Below, piece after piece: positions 7,269 to 8,887 of a DNA stretch of 8,887 bases. The translations under genes were made by a program, and so were the position numbers. Below the pieces are notes generated by a model that made no database searches, was not told the DNA's origin, and saw only the letters and a program-made list of their open reading frames with translations. The stretch lies in contig CANPVW010000286.1 in the NCBI GenBank assembly GCA_947581745.1, positions 1 through 8,887 on the forward strand. Direction: 5' to 3'. The stretch comes from Candidatus Benthicola azotiphorus. Lineage in GTDB: Bacteria; Gemmatimonadota; Gemmatimonadetes; Palauibacterales; Palauibacteraceae. Position 1 is the stretch's first letter. The number at the start of each line of letters is the position of its first letter.

Positions 7269-7626
7269 ACGACGCTTCCTCGGGCGTCAAGCCGGGGTTC
7301 GCCGAGCAACGAAAGCCACGGTAGCATGTCGTGTAATATGTTGCTGTATCTAGAGTTGGACGGCAGGAAGTCGAGCTCGAAGGCCACAGAGCCGGCAGCG
7401 ACCGAAACGTGGGCAGGAGCGCACGCCCCCGCGCCCCCGCCGGGACGAACAACTCCCGCCCTCGTTCCGCCAAGAGACAGACGGGGCGCCCCTGCGACCT
7501 CACGGCTGTGCGCCCGGACCGTACAGGTTCAGGTTCCTGTCTTAGCAGGTCGGCGTCCCCGCCTGGTCCGCTCCGCTGTCTGCCCGGAGCGTACGCAACC
7601 CTCTCAACGGAGTATCAACGAGGGGG

Positions 7627-7932
7627 TCAGAATCCCATCATGGCCCGGACTCCCGCGTCGATCCTGTCAGGGGTCCAGAAGGGCTTCCACACGAGGTTGA
7701 CCTCCGCCTTCTCGATCCCCTCCGCCGATTCCGCCGCGGTCTGCGCACCCATCAGGATCTGTCCGCCGGCCGGGCAGCCAGGGCTGGTCAGCGTCATGGT
7801 CACCTTCGCGTGGGCGTCCTCGACCTCGATGTCGTACACAAGGCCGAGGTCCACGATGTTGATCCCGAGCTCCGGATCCACGACTCCACGAAGTTCCTGT
7901 CTTACGGCTTCAGCCAGCTCCGCTGCGTCCAT
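7627..7932 (-). CDS. MIP18/DUF59 family metal-sulfur cluster assembly factor
   Basis: This 101-residue cytosolic protein is of the FeS_assembly_P (DUF59) family, which includes SufT and PaaD and helps mature iron-sulfur proteins. The family core VVDPELGINIVDLGLVYDI occupies 17-35. The conserved cysteine C53 sits in LTSPGCPAG (48-56). The remainder (AEVNLVWKPFWTPDRI) matches the usual C-terminal strand and W-P-F-W segment. Length is normal for single-domain members. GGGAG lies 6 nt before the ATG. It starts 15 nt after the FAD oxidoreductase stop, so the two genes are very likely co-transcribed; a role in supplying or repairing an Fe-S partner of that reductase is an inference. SufT and PaaD-like subtypes cannot be separated without the wider context. 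Confidence 0.93.
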   Translation of the reverse strand: MDAAELAEAVRQELRGVVDPELGINIVDLGLVYDIEVEDAHAKVTMTLTSPGCPAGGQILMGAQTAAESAEGIEKAEVNLVWKPFWTPDRIDAGVRAMMGF

Positions 7933-7947
7933 AACGATCTCCCGTCC

Positions 7948-8887
7948 TCAGTCTCGATCCAGTCTCGCGGCCGCCTGCACCAGCTCGCGCAGCGATGCGT
8001 CCCGGGCGGTCGCGATCTGCAGAACTCCCGCCGGGGCTCGCATCTCGATGAGCGAGCGCGCGTTCTCGATATCCTCCGACGCGTCGATCAGCACGACACC
8101 GCACAGTCGCTTCTCGAACACCCCGAGGGCCACGCAGGGTCCATCGCCCGGCGTACCTCGAATGACCGTGCTGGATGCCATGGCCGGCCGACCCACGACG
8201 TCCAGGCTCAAACCGAAGACCCGGGAGAAGAAGTACGACAGCCGCTCGTATGGTTCGTTCTCGCCCGCCATGTTGCGTCCGACCCTCCACCCGTGTTCGC
8301 GCGCGTGCTCCCAGTGTTCCACCCGCGAGTAGCCGCCGAACACGGGATCCGGAAAGCGCGCCACGTCGCCGGCGGCGTAGACGTGAGGGTGGCTGGTTTC
8401 ACCGAATCGATCCACGATGACGCCGTCGTCGACCGCGAGACCCGCGTCCGAGGCCAGACCGTCACACGGCGTCATTCCGACGCCGACGACTGCGAAATCG
8501 CAGGGGAGCCAGTCATCGCGCAATTCCACCGCTTCGACTGCGTCCCCGCCGACGAGCCCTTCGACCTTCGATTCGAGTCGGAACTCCACGCCCTGTCGTT
8601 CGTAGTGCCCGCGCATCCATCGTGAGAGCTCGGGCGGCAGGGTGCCCGCCCAGACCCGGTCCAGCGCCTCGACGACCGTCGACGCGACGCCGTGCACGGA
8701 AAGCGAAGCCGCGAGCTCCATTCCGACGAAGCCCGCCCCGACCAGGACGGCCTTCGATCCGGCCTTCCCAGCCTCCCTGATGGCCTCCGAGTCCTCGACG
8801 GTCCTCAGGGTGAACACGCCCGGCAGGTCACATCCGGGGACCTCCAGCCGACGCGCCCGCCCGCCCGTCGCGAGCAGAATCCGCGAG
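7948..8887 (-). CDS. FAD-dependent NAD(P)H oxidoreductase, ferredoxin-reductase/AIF-like (5' partial)
   Basis: The gene runs off the right edge: codons upstream of the GTG at 8817 stay in frame and read ILLATGGRARRLEVPGCDLPGVFTLR, the middle of the first FAD domain, so that GTG is not the start. Visible parts in order are the ATGG flavin-domain motif (8871-8860), the NAD(P)H-binding GAGFVG fingerprint (8739-8722), the second flavin motif SHPHVYAAGDVA (YAAGDV at 8379-8362), and a C-terminal reductase domain with YFFSRVFGLSLDVVG. This layout matches rubredoxin/ferredoxin--NAD(P)+ reductases of the BenD/ThcD/AIF type, which pass electrons from NAD(P)H to small iron-sulfur proteins. There is no redox-active CxxxxC, so it is not a disulfide reductase. 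The N-terminal GxGxxG and any fused Rieske domain would be outside the window. The physiological partner is not identified. Confidence 0.92.
   Translation of the reverse strand, partial: SRILLATGGRARRLEVPGCDLPGVFTLRTVEDSEAIREAGKAGSKAVLVGAGFVGMELAASLSVHGVASTVVEALDRVWAGTLPPELSRWMRGHYERQGVEFRLESKVEGLVGGDAVEAVELRDDWLPCDFAVVGVGMTPCDGLASDAGLAVDDGVIVDRFGETSHPHVYAAGDVARFPDPVFGGYSRVEHWEHAREHGWRVGRNMAGENEPYERLSYFFSRVFGLSLDVVGRPAMASSTVIRGTPGDGPCVALGVFEKRLCGVVLIDASEDIENARSLIEMRAPAGVLQIATARDASLRELVQAAARLDRD

Larger units (their letters stand above)
7078..7351. repeat. 12-bp perfect inverted repeat bounding 274 bp
   Basis: AGATACAGCAAC at 7078-7089 is perfectly inverted as GTTGCTGTATCT at 7340-7351. The outward bases do not continue the match. 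Such a pairing is unlikely, though not impossible, by chance within about 560 bp. Read as DNA, the two arms look like terminal inverted repeats of a 274-bp MITE-like element, but I see no target-site duplication in the flanks (CCAGTG on the left, AGAGTT on the right). Read as RNA, they could close a large structured domain. One arm lies only 16 nt upstream of the FxsA start. Confidence 0.5.
7063..7626. other. 564-nt gene-free, palindrome-rich intergenic region
   Basis: This lies between the DUF59 stop and the FxsA start on the minus strand. Long open frames cross it on both strands, but their translations are low-complexity Arg/Ser/Pro-rich with no family resemblance, as expected by chance at this GC content. 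No tRNA T-loop, SRP or RNase P consensus was found by eye. Besides the separately listed repeats it holds a hairpin at 7517-7551 (ACAGG 7523-7527 with CCTGT 7536-7540, and GACC with GGTC outside), a 10-bp perfect palindrome GGGGCGCCCC at 7483-7492, a GCTCCG/CGGAGC hairpin near 7570-7590, and a G-rich minus-strand tract around 7424-7443. A relatively AT-rich patch lies at 7326-7360. An FxsA promoter should be somewhere here, but I cannot assign convincing -35/-10 boxes. Confidence 0.7.

Noticed and set aside
7262..7290. Sigma-70 promoter with TTGACG as -35 on the minus strand
   Set aside because: At 17-nt spacing the -10 position reads TGACAC, only two matches to TATAAT.
7063..7503. In-frame N-terminal extension of FxsA
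   Set aside because: It lacks similarity to any FxsA N-terminus, runs through the inverted repeat and hairpin, and a ribosome site sits directly before TTG 7062.
7251..7700. Plus-strand open frame over the intergenic region
   Set aside because: The translation is Ser/Arg/Pro-rich with no family resemblance, overlaps the DUF59 gene antisense and has no ribosome site; open frames of this length are common by chance at this GC.

Overview
This is an 8.9 kb stretch of GC-rich bacterial chromosome. Genes are densely packed, with GTG/TTG starts and 1-4 nt overlaps. A large Ig-like plus LVIVD-propeller surface protein next to housekeeping genes is reminiscent of Gemmatimonadota or a similar high-GC environmental phylum. 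That placement is an inference from gene content, not from a marker gene. I see no insertion sequence, phage, CRISPR array, tRNA or rRNA.

Plus-strand block (1-6118). The genes read head-to-tail with gaps of at most about 20 nt, so they probably form one transcription unit. In order they are: (1) the 3' part of a secreted or surface protein with three Ig-like domains and an LVIVD beta-propeller; (2) a flavin reductase broken by an inferred 44-nt internal deletion with frameshift; (3) a zincin-type metallopeptidase with a long C-terminal extension, whose ATG overlaps the old flavin reductase stop; (4) a site-2-protease family membrane peptidase with two CBS domains; (5) endonuclease III (nth); (6) epoxyqueuosine reductase (queG). 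Because of the deletion, the flavin reductase N-terminus is in frame with the metallopeptidase. A naive gene caller would therefore report one chimeric protein of about 380 residues.

Minus-strand block (8887-6140), convergent with queG. In transcription order it holds: a 5'-truncated FAD/NAD(P)H ferredoxin-reductase-like oxidoreductase; a MIP18/DUF59 iron-sulfur assembly factor 15 nt downstream; a 564-nt gene-free interval; an FxsA-family membrane protein, probably starting at TTG; and a DoxX-family membrane protein. The first pair plausibly works together in iron-sulfur/redox metabolism. The last pair are small inner-membrane proteins in one operon.

The gene-free interval (7063-7626) is the least explained part. 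It carries a perfect 12-bp inverted repeat 250 bp apart, a long imperfect hairpin of about 19 bp in the FxsA leader, a tandem 7-bp repeat at one-helical-turn spacing, and several smaller palindromes. It may be a structured leader RNA, a small RNA locus or a decayed MITE-like element. The sequence alone does not decide.
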